DNA of 64,000 nt from Paenibacillus ferrarius. Lineage in GTDB: Bacteria > Bacillota > Bacilli > Paenibacillales > NBRC-103111. Below, piece after piece: positions 8,095-18,800 of the stretch. Every line of letters begins with the position of its first letter. Position 1 is the first letter of the stretch. A program made the position numbers and the translations under genes. The notes under the pieces were generated by a model. That model was not told the DNA's origin and made no database searches. It saw nothing but the letters and a program-made list of their open reading frames with translations. The stretch is taken from NCBI RefSeq assembly GCF_002027705.1, contig NZ_MBTG01000001.1, forward strand, positions 1-64,000. Direction: 5' to 3'.

Positions 8095-8124
8095 TTGACA
8101 AAAGGCAAGTAAAGTGGATATAAT
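8095..8124 (+). promoter_or_regulatory. Sigma-A promoter of yceD-rpmF
   Basis: TTGACA (8095-8100) and TATAAT (8119-8124) are both consensus, with an 18-bp spacer, 28 nt before the yceD ATG. Confidence 0.85.
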
Positions 8125-8152
8125 AATCTTTGTTTGTTTGGGGTGAAAAAAC

Positions 8153-8662
8153 ATGCAAATTCGTTTTAGAGAGCTAGCTCTTAAAGGGCAGCCGGTTCAT
8201 ATGACAGAAGAACTGAATTTGACGGAACCTTTTGAAGGTCGTCAAGATATTCTTGGTCATGGTCCAGTACGTGTCGATCTTCATGCTGTGCATGAAGATG
8301 GAGTAGCCAAAGTTAACGGTACGTTAACGCTAGACTTGGAGTTAAGCTGTTCACGATGCTTATCGCACACGAATCAAACAATCGAGCTTCCTTTTGAGGA
8401 AGTCTTCATGCAGAAGCCTGAGGAAGAAGATCCGGATCTTGATGAGGACATTCATTTGGTCGTTGGAGATAAAGTCGATTTGGAGCCTTACGTTGTAGAG
8501 AATGTAGTGGTCGGTTTACCGTACATACCACTTTGTGACGAAGCGTGCAAAGGTCTCTGTCCTGTGTGCGGAGAGAATCGTAATCTACATGATTGCGGCT
8601 GTAAGCAGGAGAAGATTGATCCTAGACTTGCAGGTCTCGCGGACTATTTTAACAAAGAATAA
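8153..8662 (+). CDS. yceD: YceD/DUF177 family protein
   Basis: The 169-residue acidic protein belongs to the DUF177 family (YlbN in B. subtilis, related to plant DUF177A proteins linked to 23S rRNA metabolism). The family is almost always fused in operons to rpmF. Cysteine pairs suggest zinc binding: C66/C69 (CSRC), C128, C132, C136/C139 (CPVC) and C148/C150. A GGGGTGA site precedes ATG 8153 and a consensus promoter lies just upstream. The stop is 38 nt before rpmF. A role in large-subunit assembly or rRNA regulation is inferred from context, not shown. Confidence 0.92.
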   Translation: MQIRFRELALKGQPVHMTEELNLTEPFEGRQDILGHGPVRVDLHAVHEDGVAKVNGTLTLDLELSCSRCLSHTNQTIELPFEEVFMQKPEEEDPDLDEDIHLVVGDKVDLEPYVVENVVVGLPYIPLCDEACKGLCPVCGENRNLHDCGCKQEKIDPRLAGLADYFNKE

Positions 8663-8700
8663 GGCAACGCCGGAAATTCGTATAAGGAGGTGTTTTGAAT

Positions 8701-8874
8701 ATGGCAGTACCTCAAAGAAGAACGTCCAAAACTCGTCGCGACAAGCGCCGTACTCACTTTAAATTGGAAGTTCCAGGCATGGTGAAATGTGAACAATGTG
8801 GAGAACTGAAGCTGGCACACCGCGTGTGCAAGTCTTGCGGAACTTACAAAGGTAGAGAGATCGTAAAAGCATAA
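8701..8874 (+). CDS. rpmF: 50S ribosomal protein L32 (zinc-ribbon form)
   Basis: The 57-residue protein starts [17 protein letters not shown], the hallmark of bL32. It keeps the zinc-binding cysteines C30, C33, C43 and C46 (CEQC and CKSC), so it is the C+ form. AAGGAGGTG at 8683-8691 is a near-perfect ribosome site. It is co-transcribed with yceD and ends in a terminator. Confidence 0.97.
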   Translation: MAVPQRRTSKTRRDKRRTHFKLEVPGMVKCEQCGELKLAHRVCKSCGTYKGREIVKA

Positions 8875-8883
8875 GAATGGACA

Positions 8884-8920
8884 TAGTACTTCATCCTAAA
8901 AGTGAAGTGCTATTTTTTTT
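8884..8920 (+). terminator. Terminator of yceD-rpmF
   Basis: TAGTACTTCA pairs with TGAAGTGCTA, followed by eight T residues. Confidence 0.85.
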
Positions 8921-8955
8921 GCTTTCTTTTTGGTTGTAAATTTAATATACTACAG

Positions 8956-8973
8956 TTTAGTATCTGGTAATAA
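8956..8973 (+). promoter_or_regulatory. FapR operator
   Basis: TTTAGTATCTGGTAATAA closely resembles the FapR site recalled as TTAGTACCTRGTACTAA. It sits about 25-40 nt before fapR and just after a TATACT -10-like element (8946-8951). This placement fits malonyl-CoA-relieved autorepression of the fap-fab operon. Confidence 0.75.
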
Positions 8974-8994
8974 GATGAGATCTCACGAGATAAG

Positions 8995-9606
8995 GTGGTG
9001 CTCACCATCGAACGCCTTCCTAAACGACAAAGGCAGCAGCAATTGCTTCAAGCGATTGAAGTCAATCCTTTTATGACAGACGAAGAACTGATGCGTACGT
9101 TTGGCGTCAGTATCCAAACCGTCCGATTAGATCGATTGGAGTTAGGTATTCCTGAGCTGAGGGAACGAATGAAGCATATGGCGGTCAAGACACATGACCA
9201 AGTTCGATCATTATCCATTGATGAAGTTATTGGAGAAGTTATCGATATACAGCTGGATCAAAGCGGTATTTCGATTTTTGAAATTAAAGAAGATCATGTT
9301 TTCTCAAGAACCAAAATTGCAAGAGGACATCATATATTCTCACAAGCGAACTCTCTAGCGGTTGCTGTCATCGACGATCCGATAGCTCTGACGGCTTCCG
9401 CAGATATTCGTTTTATACGATCTGTGAAGCTCGGAGAGAAATGCATTGCTAAAGCTTATGTGCGCTCTGTATCCAAAGGGAAAGCAAGAGTTGAAGTGTC
9501 TTCTTATGTTGGGGATGAGGCTGTTTTTCGAGGCAATTTCGTGATCTTTCATTCGAAGAAAGAGCATCTAGATAGGGAGGACAAGCTGCATGCGGATCGC
9601 GATTGA
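8995..9606 (+). CDS. fapR: FapR, malonyl-CoA-responsive repressor of fatty acid synthesis
   Basis: The protein has about 200 residues. The N-terminal helix-turn-helix ([20 protein letters not shown], about residues 28-47) binds the operator. The C-terminal hot-dog domain ([19 protein letters not shown] and [18 protein letters not shown]) binds malonyl-CoA, which releases DNA. It represses its own operon and other lipid genes. The start is uncertain. GTG codons at 8995 and 8998 sit on top of the AAGGTGG ribosome site (8992-8998), whose spacing better suits the AUC at 9007 just before the conserved ERLPKRQRQ. The gene overlaps plsX by 17 nt, indicating translational coupling. Confidence 0.95.
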   Translation: MVLTIERLPKRQRQQQLLQAIEVNPFMTDEELMRTFGVSIQTVRLDRLELGIPELRERMKHMAVKTHDQVRSLSIDEVIGEVIDIQLDQSGISIFEIKEDHVFSRTKIARGHHIFSQANSLAVAVIDDPIALTASADIRFIRSVKLGEKCIAKAYVRSVSKGKARVEVSSYVGDEAVFRGNFVIFHSKKEHLDREDKLHADRD

Positions 9607-10594
9607 TGCAATGGGCGGCGATAATGCTCCTAAGATCGTAGTGGAAGGTGCACTCGCAGCGGCCAAGGAATGGAAGGACGTACATATCATCCTGGTCGGC
9701 AACAGCGCCGCGATTGAAGCTCATCTCACAGAGCGGCCGGCGAATCTAACGATCCGTCACACCGAAGAAGTCATTGAAGCGGAAGACGAGCCTGTGAAAG
9801 CTGTTCGCCGCAAAAAGGATTCTTCCATGGTTGTGGCCGGAAAGTTGGTTCGTGAGAAAGAAGCGGAGGCTATGATTTCCGCAGGTAATACAGGAGCATT
9901 GATGACGACGGGATTGCTTGTCGTTGGTCGGATTCCTGGGATTGAACGTCCGGCGTTAGCACCGATGATTCCTACCATGGACGGACATGGTGTGCTTGCC
10001 CTGGACTTGGGTGCAAATATGGATGCTACACCGGAGCAACTTGTACAATATGCCATTATGGGCAGTATTTATCGTTCCAAAGTGCATGGTGTTGCCAAGC
10101 CACGGGTAGGCCTGTTGAATGTAGGAACAGAAGCAGCCAAAGGGAATGAATTAACGAAAACAGCATATCCTTTAATGGAACAAGCACCTATTCATTTCGT
10201 GGGCAATGTGGAATCCTCTCAAGTGCTTCGTGCCAAATGCGATGTTATCGTATGTGACGGTTTTGCGGGGAATATCATGCTGAAAACCTTGGAAGGCGCG
10301 GCTTCCGCTATTTTCTCGGCACTCAAGCAGGAATTTACAAAAACTATATTTACAAAGCTGGCTGCGGCTGTCCTGAAACCGGGACTTACCCAATTCCGCA
10401 AAAAGTTAGACTACAATGAACATGGGGCAGCCCCTTTTCTGGGGATTGATGGCCTTGTTCTGAAAAGCCATGGCTCCTCAGATGCCAATGCCATTAAGAA
10501 TGCCGTTCGCCAAGCAAGAATAGCCTTGCAAAATGATTTGGTTGGCACCATATCCGCCGAAATAAGCCATGGGAAGAGAGATATAACAACATGA
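9590..10594 (+). CDS. plsX: Phosphate acyltransferase PlsX
   Basis: PlsX converts acyl-ACP to acyl-phosphate, the first step of phosphatidic acid synthesis, at the membrane surface. The 334-residue length is typical. The N-terminal [14 protein letters not shown] motif is diagnostic. Other family blocks are [42 protein letters not shown] and [21 protein letters not shown] precedes the ATG. The gene overlaps fapR upstream and shares an ATGA overlap with fabH downstream, so fapR-plsX-fabH are coupled. Confidence 0.97.
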   Translation: MRIAIDAMGGDNAPKIVVEGALAAAKEWKDVHIILVGNSAAIEAHLTERPANLTIRHTEEVIEAEDEPVKAVRRKKDSSMVVAGKLVREKEAEAMISAGNTGALMTTGLLVVGRIPGIERPALAPMIPTMDGHGVLALDLGANMDATPEQLVQYAIMGSIYRSKVHGVAKPRVGLLNVGTEAAKGNELTKTAYPLMEQAPIHFVGNVESSQVLRAKCDVIVCDGFAGNIMLKTLEGAASAIFSALKQEFTKTIFTKLAAAVLKPGLTQFRKKLDYNEHGAAPFLGIDGLVLKSHGSSDANAIKNAVRQARIALQNDLVGTISAEISHGKRDITT

Positions 10595-11577
10595 ATCTAA
10601 TACCAGTTGGGGTCCTCGGAACGGGGAAATACGTACCAGAGCGTATATTAACGAATCAAGAACTTGAAACCATGGTCGAAACGAATGATGAATGGATCGT
10701 CACTCGAACAGGGATTCGCGAAAGAAGAATTGCTGCAGAAGGACAAGCTACCTCAGATCTATGCTATGAAGCTTCCCTCCTTGCGATGGCGAGTGCAGGC
10801 ATTACCGCGGATCAACTTGATTTGATCATCGTCGCGACAATTACACCGGACATGTCTTTCCCGTCGACTGCTTGCGTACTGCAAGAGAAGCTCGGCGCTA
10901 AGAAAGCAGCTGCCTTTGATCTTTCTGCCGCTTGCTCCGGTTTCGTCTATGGCTTGGCTAATGCATCGAATTTCATCGCAACAGGAACTTATAAATATGC
11001 GCTCGTTATCGGCGCGGATTGTTTATCCCGCATTACAGATTACACAGATCGTAACACATGCATTCTTTTTGGCGACGGAGCCGGAGCGGTAGTGATTGGC
11101 GAAGTCCCTGAACATAGAGGTTTCAAATCATTTGAGCTGGGTGCTGACGGTACAGGAGGTCCTCTTCTGAAAATCGAAGGCGGCGGTTCGCGTAATCCGG
11201 CCTCGCAAAATTCGATCGACCAACGTTTGCATTACATTTACATGGCTGGGGCGGAAGTGTTCAAGTTCGCGGTGCGGATTATGGGGAATGCTGCGGATGA
11301 GGCTTTGCGCAAAGCAGGGTGGGAAAAAGCAGATATTGACCTGCTGGTTCCTCACCAAGCGAACATGAGAATTATTCAAGCCTCCTTGAATCGTTTAGAA
11401 TTAACGGATGATAAATGTATGATCAACCTGGACAAATACGGCAACATGTCGGCGGCTTCAATTCCGGTCGCACTGGCAGAAGCTGCGGAGCAAGGCCGAT
11501 TAAATGAAGGCGACCGCATTGTGTTGGTTGGCTTCGGCGGCGGCTTGACTTGGGGCGCGTCTGCTTTGGTTTGGTAA
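10591..11577 (+). CDS. fabH: Beta-ketoacyl-ACP synthase III FabH
   Basis: FabH condenses acyl-CoA with malonyl-ACP to start fatty acid synthesis; in Bacillales it usually accepts branched-chain starters. The 328-residue protein carries the catalytic triad Cys115 (LSAACSGF), His255 (VPHQANMR) and Asn285 (KYGNMSAAS). The N-terminal GTGKYVPER and TNDEWIVTRTGIRER blocks are typical. Its ATG overlaps the plsX stop (ATGA). A gap of 66 nt separates it from fabD. Confidence 0.97.
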   Translation: MNLIPVGVLGTGKYVPERILTNQELETMVETNDEWIVTRTGIRERRIAAEGQATSDLCYEASLLAMASAGITADQLDLIIVATITPDMSFPSTACVLQEKLGAKKAAAFDLSAACSGFVYGLANASNFIATGTYKYALVIGADCLSRITDYTDRNTCILFGDGAGAVVIGEVPEHRGFKSFELGADGTGGPLLKIEGGGSRNPASQNSIDQRLHYIYMAGAEVFKFAVRIMGNAADEALRKAGWEKADIDLLVPHQANMRIIQASLNRLELTDDKCMINLDKYGNMSAASIPVALAEAAEQGRLNEGDRIVLVGFGGGLTWGASALVW

Positions 11578-11643
11578 TACATTTCTCATAAGTCATCATC
11601 CTTTCATCTTAAAATTTATCGCCAAAGGGGATTTTTTTCTCGT

Positions 11644-12594
11644 ATGGGTAAAATAGCATTTGTCTTTCCAGGTCAAGGTTCGCAGTCCGTCGGGATGGGG
11701 CGTGATTTGTACACGAATCATCCTGGGGCTAAAGCCTATTTTGAGCGCGCGAATGAAGCGCTGGGCTTCTCTTTATCAGATTTGATCTTCGAAGGTCCGG
11801 AGGACCAACTGAAGATCACGTATCACACGCAGCCTGCGCTGCTGACAACAAGCATCGCTTGTCTGGAAGCGTTCAAGGCTGCGGGCATTGCACCGGACTA
11901 TGTCGCTGGACATAGTCTGGGCGAATACAGCGCGCTCGTCGCAGCTGGCGTGCTTGGCTTCGAAGACGCGGTCCGCACCGTGCGGGCCCGCGGCGAGTTC
12001 ATGGAGCAGGCCGTCCCAGGCGGCCTGGGTGCCATGGCAGCCATGCTGGGAGCCGAGCGCGCAGCGCTGGCGGAGCTATGCTCGGCTATTTCAAGCGGCG
12101 GCTCCGTCGTGGAGCTCGCCAATGTGAACTGCCCGGGACAGATCGTCGTCTCGGGCAGCCGCGAGGGCGTTGCAGCAGTTGTCGAACGCTGCAAAGAAGC
12201 TGGCGCGAAGCGTGCCATACCGCTCGAGGTGAGCGGGCCCTTCCACTCATCGCTCATGAAGCCGGCTTCGGAGCGCCTCGCTGAGGTGCTCGCGTCCGTC
12301 AAGATGAGTGAGGCAGCCGTGCCCGTTGTGGCCAACGTAACGGCTCTGCCTGTCTCGCAACCGAGTGACATTCGCGGGCTGCTTGTAGAGCAGGTGTATT
12401 CTCCCGTTCTATGGGAAGATACGATTGCGTACTTGATCGGCCAAGGCGTCGACACGTTCATTGAGCTTGGCTCAGGAACCGTTCTCGCCGGATTGATCAA
12501 GAAGGTCGACAAAACAGTGAAAACGGTGTCGATTGGCAGCCTAGAAGCTTTGGAGAAGTACACGCAGGAGGTGCACAATCATGCTAACGGGTAA
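11644..12594 (+). CDS. fabD: Malonyl-CoA:ACP transacylase FabD
   Basis: FabD loads malonyl groups onto acyl carrier protein. The 316-residue protein has the nucleophile Ser91 in GHSLGEYSA and the catalytic His201 in GPFHSSLM; the FVFPGQGSQ motif starts the protein. AAAGGGG precedes the ATG. Codons 80-225 are clearly GC-richer than the neighbouring genes, but the family motifs are intact. The last 14 nt overlap fabG, indicating translational coupling. Confidence 0.96.
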   Translation: MGKIAFVFPGQGSQSVGMGRDLYTNHPGAKAYFERANEALGFSLSDLIFEGPEDQLKITYHTQPALLTTSIACLEAFKAAGIAPDYVAGHSLGEYSALVAAGVLGFEDAVRTVRARGEFMEQAVPGGLGAMAAMLGAERAALAELCSAISSGGSVVELANVNCPGQIVVSGSREGVAAVVERCKEAGAKRAIPLEVSGPFHSSLMKPASERLAEVLASVKMSEAAVPVVANVTALPVSQPSDIRGLLVEQVYSPVLWEDTIAYLIGQGVDTFIELGSGTVLAGLIKKVDKTVKTVSIGSLEALEKYTQEVHNHANG

Positions 12595-13321
12595 AGTTGC
12601 ACTCGTCACAGGCGCATCTAGAGGTATTGGCCGGGCGATTGCTCTGCATTTGGCTGAGCATGGCGCTGATGTTGTCGTGAACTATGCAGGAAGTGAAGCG
12701 GCAGCCGGCGAAGTAGTTGCAGCCATTGAAGCAATGGGACGCAAAGCTGTCAAATTGCGCGCAGATGTCAGCAGTTTTCAAGAAGCTGATGATTTAGTTA
12801 AGCAAACGTTAGAGATTTTTGGTAAAATTGATATTCTTGTGAATAATGCAGGCATAACAAGAGACAATTTAATCATGCGAATGAAGGAAGAAGAGTTCGA
12901 TCAAGTCATCGCTACGAATCTGAAGGGCGTATTTAATTGCGTGAAAGCCGTTACTCGTCCTATGATGAAGCAGCGATTCGGTCGAATTATTAATATATCT
13001 TCTGTAGTTGGCGTGCTCGGTAACCCGGGTCAAGCCAACTATGTAGCAGCCAAAGCAGGCGTTATTGGTCTAACCAAAGCGACCGCTAGGGAACTTTCTT
13101 CTCGAGGCATTACCGTGAATGCGGTGGCTCCAGGTTTTATTGAAACCGATATGACCGACAAATTGTCGGCCGAGATGCGAGAACATATGTTGAAGCAGAT
13201 TCCACTGGAACGTCTTGGCCAGCCTGAGGAAATTGCAAAGGTTGTACGCTTTTTGGCGTCCGACGATGCTTCCTACATGACAGGCCAAACACTTCATGTA
13301 GATGGCGGCATGTACATGTAA
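12581..13321 (+). CDS. fabG: 3-oxoacyl-ACP reductase FabG
   Basis: FabG performs the NADPH-dependent reduction of beta-ketoacyl-ACP in the elongation cycle. It is a 246-residue short-chain dehydrogenase with the cofactor motif TGASRGIG (residues 10-17), NNAG at 88-91, catalytic Ser141, Tyr154 and Lys158 (YVAAK), and a C-terminal [16 protein letters not shown] lies inside the end of fabD. acpP follows 84 nt downstream. Confidence 0.97.
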   Translation: MLTGKVALVTGASRGIGRAIALHLAEHGADVVVNYAGSEAAAGEVVAAIEAMGRKAVKLRADVSSFQEADDLVKQTLEIFGKIDILVNNAGITRDNLIMRMKEEEFDQVIATNLKGVFNCVKAVTRPMMKQRFGRIINISSVVGVLGNPGQANYVAAKAGVIGLTKATARELSSRGITVNAVAPGFIETDMTDKLSAEMREHMLKQIPLERLGQPEEIAKVVRFLASDDASYMTGQTLHVDGGMYM

Positions 13322-13405
13322 GATTTGCCAGAAAGAGAATCTAGAAATTGCCTACTGGCAATCTGTCAAAGATTCTCGTATAATACCAAAGAGGAGGTGA
13401 ACCGG

Positions 13406-13639
13406 ATGTCCGACGTATTGGATCGTGTTAAACGAATTGTAGTCGATCGTCTAGGGGTTGATGAAGCTGAAGTCACCCTCGAAGCATCTTTCAAAGAAGA
13501 TCTTGGTGCTGATTCTCTCGATGTAGTTGAATTAGTAATGGAATTAGAAGATGAATTCGATTTAGAAATTTCAGATGAAGATGCTGAGAAGATTACGACT
13601 GTAGGAGAAGTTACGAATTACATAAAATCTCATACGTAA
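13406..13639 (+). CDS. acpP: Acyl carrier protein
   Basis: The 77-residue acidic protein carries growing acyl chains on a phosphopantetheine arm. The attachment site is Ser37 in [16 protein letters not shown]. An upstream in-frame TTG at 13325 is ignored because GAGGAGGTGA immediately precedes ATG 13406. It lies between fabG and fabF, the usual place. A hairpin follows, which may raise the acpP transcript level relative to fabF. Confidence 0.97.
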   Translation: MSDVLDRVKRIVVDRLGVDEAEVTLEASFKEDLGADSLDVVELVMELEDEFDLEISDEDAEKITTVGEVTNYIKSHT

Positions 13640-13648
13640 TAGTCTACC

Positions 13649-13677
13649 GAGTCCCGTTTCTAATCAAGACGGGACTC
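13649..13677 (+). terminator. Hairpin between acpP and fabF, possible partial terminator
   Basis: GAGTCCCGT pairs with ACGGGACTC. The following tract is only mixed T/C, so it may attenuate rather than stop transcription. Confidence 0.5.
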
Positions 13678-13734
13678 TCTCTCCATTTTCAACCAACAAC
13701 AAAATAAAGTCTTCCTACATAGAAGGTGGTACAT

Positions 13735-14970
13735 ATGAACAGAGTTGTAGTTACAGGTATGGGCGTAGTTACTGCCCTTGGTCAAGATTTGGAAACGTTC
13801 TGGGGGAATCTAACCTCCGGTAAATCCGGTGTCAGCTTAATTGAGAATTTCGATGTAAGCGAATACCCAACTCGCATTGCAGCTGAAGTGAAAGATTTCA
13901 ACATTGAGAATTATGTGGATCGCAAAGAATCTCGCCGTATGGACCGTTTCGTTCAATTCGCAGTCGCAGGAGCAATTAATGCACTGAAGGACGCTAATTT
14001 GAATGTGAAAGAAGATACGGATCCTGAACGCGTAGGCGTATCTGTAGGTTCTGGTATTGGCGGTTTGAATACTTGGGAAGAACAACATAGAATTCTTTTG
14101 GAAAAAGGGCCGAAACGTGTTTCACCATTCTTCATTCCGATGATGATCGCGAATATGGCTTCAGGTCATATCTCGATGGTGACAGGAGCCAAAGGACCGA
14201 ACTCCACAGCTGTAACAGCTTGTGCAACAGGGACGCACTCCATTGGAGATTCCTTCAAAATGATTCAACGTGGCGATGCTGACGTGATGATTTGCGGTGG
14301 AGCAGAGGCGACTATCACACCAATTGGTGTAGCTGGTTTCTGTGCGCTGCGGGCAATGTCTACTCGAAATGAAGAGCCGCATTTGGCAAGCCGTCCGTTC
14401 GACACGGATCGTGATGGATTTGTCATGGGAGAAGGCGCAGGCGTCATGATTCTGGAGTCTCTGGAACATGCGCAGCAGCGTGGAGCTCGCATTTATGCGG
14501 AAGTAATTGGTTACGGTATGAGCGGCGACGCTTATCACATGACAGATCCGGATCCGGACGGGGCGGCACGTTGTATGGTGAAAGCGATTAAGGATGCAGG
14601 AATTGCACCGGAGTCCATTTCTTACATCAATGCTCACGGAACTTCTACTCCTGTAGGAGATAAATCGGAGACAATTGCGATTAAGAAAGCTTTAGGCGAG
14701 CATGCCTACAAAGTAGCGGTAAGTTCTACGAAATCCATGACAGGCCATTTGCTTGGCGCTGCAGGCGGAGTGGAAGCTGTTATCTGTGGACTTACGATTT
14801 CGAACAGTTTGATTGCGCCGACGATTAATCTGGTGAACCAAGATCCGGAATGTGATCTGGATTATGTGCCTAACACGGCTCGTGAGGCTAAGGTGGATAT
14901 TGCGATGTCCAATTCCTTCGGCTTTGGCGGACACAATGCAACAATTATCTTGAAAAGGTTTGAAGCATAA
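13735..14970 (+). CDS. fabF: Beta-ketoacyl-ACP synthase II FabF
   Basis: FabF is the elongating condensing enzyme. The 411-residue protein has the Cys-His-His triad: Cys163 (TACATGTHS), His301 ([11 protein letters not shown]) and His338 ([13 protein letters not shown]). A GAGVMILE block and the [10 protein letters not shown] end are typical. AAGGTGGT precedes ATG 13735; an earlier in-frame start at 13726 lacks a suitable site. It closes the fab cluster, 61 nt before rnc. Confidence 0.97.
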   Translation: MNRVVVTGMGVVTALGQDLETFWGNLTSGKSGVSLIENFDVSEYPTRIAAEVKDFNIENYVDRKESRRMDRFVQFAVAGAINALKDANLNVKEDTDPERVGVSVGSGIGGLNTWEEQHRILLEKGPKRVSPFFIPMMIANMASGHISMVTGAKGPNSTAVTACATGTHSIGDSFKMIQRGDADVMICGGAEATITPIGVAGFCALRAMSTRNEEPHLASRPFDTDRDGFVMGEGAGVMILESLEHAQQRGARIYAEVIGYGMSGDAYHMTDPDPDGAARCMVKAIKDAGIAPESISYINAHGTSTPVGDKSETIAIKKALGEHAYKVAVSSTKSMTGHLLGAAGGVEAVICGLTISNSLIAPTINLVNQDPECDLDYVPNTAREAKVDIAMSNSFGFGGHNATIILKRFEA

Positions 14971-15031
14971 TTTGCCTTCCTACGAAGAAAGATAACGGAA
15001 TATCATTCTCTCTGGGTGGTGAGTTAAGCGG

Positions 15032-15733
15032 ATGAACCGTGATATTAAAGAACTGCAGCGACAAATCGGTATTACGTTCCGTAAGACCGAGCTGCTGAAG
15101 CAAGCTTTTACCCATTCTTCCTATGTCAATGAACACCGCATTGCTGGACATAAAGATAACGAGCGGCTGGAATTTCTAGGCGATGCCGTCCTTGAGCTAA
15201 CGGTTTCGGAATTTTTATATGACTCATATCCAGGGCGTTCGGAAGGCGAATTGACGAAGCTCAGAGCATCTATTGTGTGTGAGCCGTCATTAGTTACCTT
15301 TGCGGAAGATTTAGATTTCGGCGCTTTTGTTTTACTCGGCAAAGGGGAGGAATTGACGGGCGGGCGCTCCCGACCAGCACTCCTTGCAGACGTTTTTGAA
15401 TCCTTCGTAGGCGCTCTATACCTCGATCAAGGGATTGATGTCGTCAAAGGTTTTCTCAAAAAGCACGTATTCACGAAAATTTCCAGCGAAGGCAAGCTGC
15501 TCGTTATTGATTACAAAACGCAATTGCAAGAGCATACTCAACATCACAATATGGGTTCTCTGGAATACCGGATTGTGAATGAACGTGGACCTGCGCATGA
15601 GCGTGAATTTGTTGCAGAGGTTTACATGGATGTTGAACTTTTGGGGACTGGCGCTGGACGTTCCAAAAAAGAAGCAGAACAGCAAGCAGCAGCTCAAGCT
15701 TTGTTGAAATTGAATGTAACTATTCAGCGATAA
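15032..15733 (+). CDS. rnc: Ribonuclease III
   Basis: RNase III cleaves double-stranded RNA in rRNA precursors, mRNAs and sense-antisense pairs. The 233-residue protein has the catalytic signature [12 protein letters not shown] at residues 43-54 and a C-terminal double-stranded RNA-binding domain from about residue 160 ([10 protein letters not shown] to the [13 protein letters not shown] helix). The start ATG 15032 follows a GGTGGTGAG site. Location between fabF and smc is conserved in Bacillales. It could also process the type I toxin RNA duplex proposed near 33.2 kb. Confidence 0.97.
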   Translation: MNRDIKELQRQIGITFRKTELLKQAFTHSSYVNEHRIAGHKDNERLEFLGDAVLELTVSEFLYDSYPGRSEGELTKLRASIVCEPSLVTFAEDLDFGAFVLLGKGEELTGGRSRPALLADVFESFVGALYLDQGIDVVKGFLKKHVFTKISSEGKLLVIDYKTQLQEHTQHHNMGSLEYRIVNERGPAHEREFVAEVYMDVELLGTGAGRSKKEAEQQAAAQALLKLNVTIQR

Positions 15734-15746
15734 CGAATATAGCTAA

Positions 15747-15775
15747 GGGAGGCAGCTGCGGCTGCCTTTTTTGGT
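15747..15775 (+). terminator. Terminator after rnc
   Basis: GGCAGC pairs with GCTGCC with a G/C-rich stem, followed by six T residues. Confidence 0.8.
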
Positions 15776-15829
15776 TTTTATCTCTTATTTTCAGAAGGGA
15801 TATGTTACAATAATTTTTGAGGTGAGACC

Positions 15830-18800
15830 ATGTTTTTGAAACGGATTGAATTATCCGGGTTTAAGTCTTTCGCAGATCGGACGGAGCTGGAATTTGTGCG
15901 CGGTATCACCGCGGTTGTAGGTCCCAACGGAAGCGGAAAAAGCAATATTTCAGACGGTATCCGCTGGGTATTGGGCGAGCAAAGCGCAAAGTCTTTGCGC
16001 GGCGGTAAAATGGAGGATGTTATTTTTGCGGGCAGCGATTCACGCCGAGCTGTTAATTATGGGGAAGTTTCCCTGACACTCGACAATACATCGCAGTCAT
16101 TGCCGCTTGACTTTAATGAAGTAACGGTAACTCGCAGAGTGCATCGGAGCGGGGAAAGCGAGTATTTAATTAACAAGCAGCCCTGCCGTCTGAAAGATAT
16201 AACCGAATTGTTCATGGATACAGGGATTGGGAAAGAAGCGTATTCCATTATTGGACAAGGACGTATCGAAGAGATTTTGAGTACCAAATCGGAAGATCGC
16301 CGGGGCATCTTTGAGGAAGCTTCGGGGATTGTTAAATATAAATCGCGCAAGCGTGAAGCGGAAAAAAAGCTAAGTGATACCGAGCAAAATTTGCTGCGGA
16401 TTCACGATTTGGTGTCTGAGCTCGAAGATCAAATTGAGCCTCTTCGCGAACAATCGGAGAAGGCTATTCGTTATAAGGAGCTTCGGGATACGCTCAAAAG
16501 CAGTGAAATTGCGATGTATGTGCATCAAATCGATCAAATTTATCTCGCTTGGAATGAAGCATCGCAGAAGCTGGAGAATCTTACGAAAGAGCAAACAGAG
16601 CTATCAACCGTCGTGAACCAGCACGATGCTCATCTGGAGAAGCATCGCTGGGAAACGCGCCGCTTGGAAGAGGAACTGGAGAAGCTGCAAGAAAACCTGC
16701 TTCAGCTCAGTGAAGATTTCGAGAAATGTGAGGGCCACGGCGAAGTTCTTAAGGAACGTAAGAAGAATTACATAGGAAATCAACAACAGCTCAGCAGCAC
16801 GCTTGCCATGCAGGAGCAGCGCAAAATTGATAAAGAAACTGAACTTAGCGAACATCGGGAGAAAATTATCCAGATTGGTGCGCAGCTATTTGAGTTTCAA
16901 GCCAAGCTGACGGCTGAGGAGCAGCGACTGCAAGGCGTTAGTGGCGGCATCAGTTCTTCGCCTGAAGATCAATTAAAGGGCGAACTGTTGGAGACGCTGA
17001 ACCGGATGGCGCAGGCGCGAAACGAAATTCGGTATGCCGAGCAGCAAACCGAGAGCATTGGCCGTCGTTTGGAAAGATTGGACGAGGAACGCCACAAGTG
17101 GGCGGAACAACGCGAGAAGATTACACAGCGCAAGCAAGAGTTGATGGCTAAGCTGGAAGAAACCGTGAATGAAATTGAAGAAGTCAGGCAGCAATATGTA
17201 CAATTAACGCAAAGCTTGAAAAACAAGCAAGCCTTATTGGATGAAGCGCAAGGCATGGTTCGCAAATGGGAACAGAAGCTCGATGCGCTAACCTCTCGTC
17301 GTGATACGATGAAAGAGATGGCTAACGATTACGATGGGTTCATGCAAGGTGTTAAGGAAGTGCTCAAAGCGAAGAGCCGCAAGGATTTGCGTGGAATTCG
17401 CGGCGCCATTGCCGAGCTAGTGAAGGTTCCAGCTGATGTGGAGATAGCGATCGAGACGGCGCTGGGCGGCGCCTTGCAAAATATCGTGGTCGAAACGGAA
17501 GCGGATGGCCGTGAAGCTATTGCTTTCCTGAAACGCCGTCAAATGGGTAGGGCCACGTTCCTTCCAATGAATGTTATACGAGGGCGTTCCATTTCGGATA
17601 ACGAACTCAGCTCATTGAAGGCTGCCAAAGGCTTTATTGGATTAGCTGTTGACCTTGTTTCTTTCGATGCTACTTATCATAATATTTTTTCGAGCTTGTT
17701 AGGCAATGTTGTTGTTGCGCAAAGCTTGGAAGATGCGAATCATATTGCGGCAAAAGCGCAGTATCGCTACCGGGTCGTGACGCTTGAGGGGGATGTTGTA
17801 AACCCTGGGGGTTCGATGACGGGCGGAAGCTTGCAGAAGAAATCGACGAACTTGTTGGGACGGCAGCGTCAGATTGAGGAATTGGATCAAGAGATCAAAA
17901 GCTCCGAGCAGCAGCTCAGCGGCTTGCGCAATCAATCCAGCGTCATGAAGCGCGAGATTACGGACGACATGATGACGATCGAGCAGCTTCGTCAGCTAGG
18001 AGAGCAAAAGCGTATCACCGAACAGCAAGTTCGCGCGGAATTGAATCCCTTGGAATCCGAGAGCCGCACGGTTGAAGAGCAGCTATCGCTGGATACGCAA
18101 GACAGAAGCCTACTTCAGCAGGAGAAAGCAGATTTCGGGCGCAAGAAAACAGAATCAGAAGCAAATCTGGCCGAGCTGCAGCAGGAAGAAGCTTCCCTTC
18201 AGCATGCCATTCGCGAGGCTGAAAGCTCACGCAAAGCGAATGAATCCGAGAAGGAAGAACTGCAAAGTCAATTGACTGATTTGAAGGTCAAGGTGGCATC
18301 TATTTCGCAAGAAAAGCAATCCCTCCAAGATCAACAGCGGAGGTTGCAGCAGGACCTTGGCGAAGCTGATCGAGAAATGGATACGAACCGTGGACTCCTT
18401 GCGCAGCTGGAACAGGATATGGCGCTGCTTGAGCAGGAAACCGTGCTGCAAATTGAGTTGTTGAACGACCTCAAGCTGAAAAAGCAGCAATGTACGGAAA
18501 GTATCGAATTTAAAAGAGCTGAGCGTACGGATTGGTTGTTTAAGCTTGAACAGGGAGAGAATGAAACTCGCGCCCAGCGGCAGCAGCTGAAACAGGTTGA
18601 AGAGAGCTTGCATCAAACGGAAGTTCGTGTGACCCGGTTGGATGTGGAACTCGAAAATCTGCTGAAAAAGCTGGCCGAAGAATATGAGCTTAGCTATGAG
18701 CTGGCCAAAGAACGATATCCCATTCCTGAGGATATTCAAGGTACGCAAACCAAGGTGCGCGAACTGAAACGCGAGATTGCTTCCCTCGGTGTTGTGAATC

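Noticed and set aside
11880..12330. GC-rich block in fabD as possible transferred segment
   Set aside because: All FabD motifs are continuous across it and flanks are collinear; local composition alone does not support transfer.
11898..12578. Minus-strand open frame of 226 codons
   Set aside because: It is antisense to fabD in its GC-rich part, with no ribosome site and Ser/Thr/Ala-rich noise composition.
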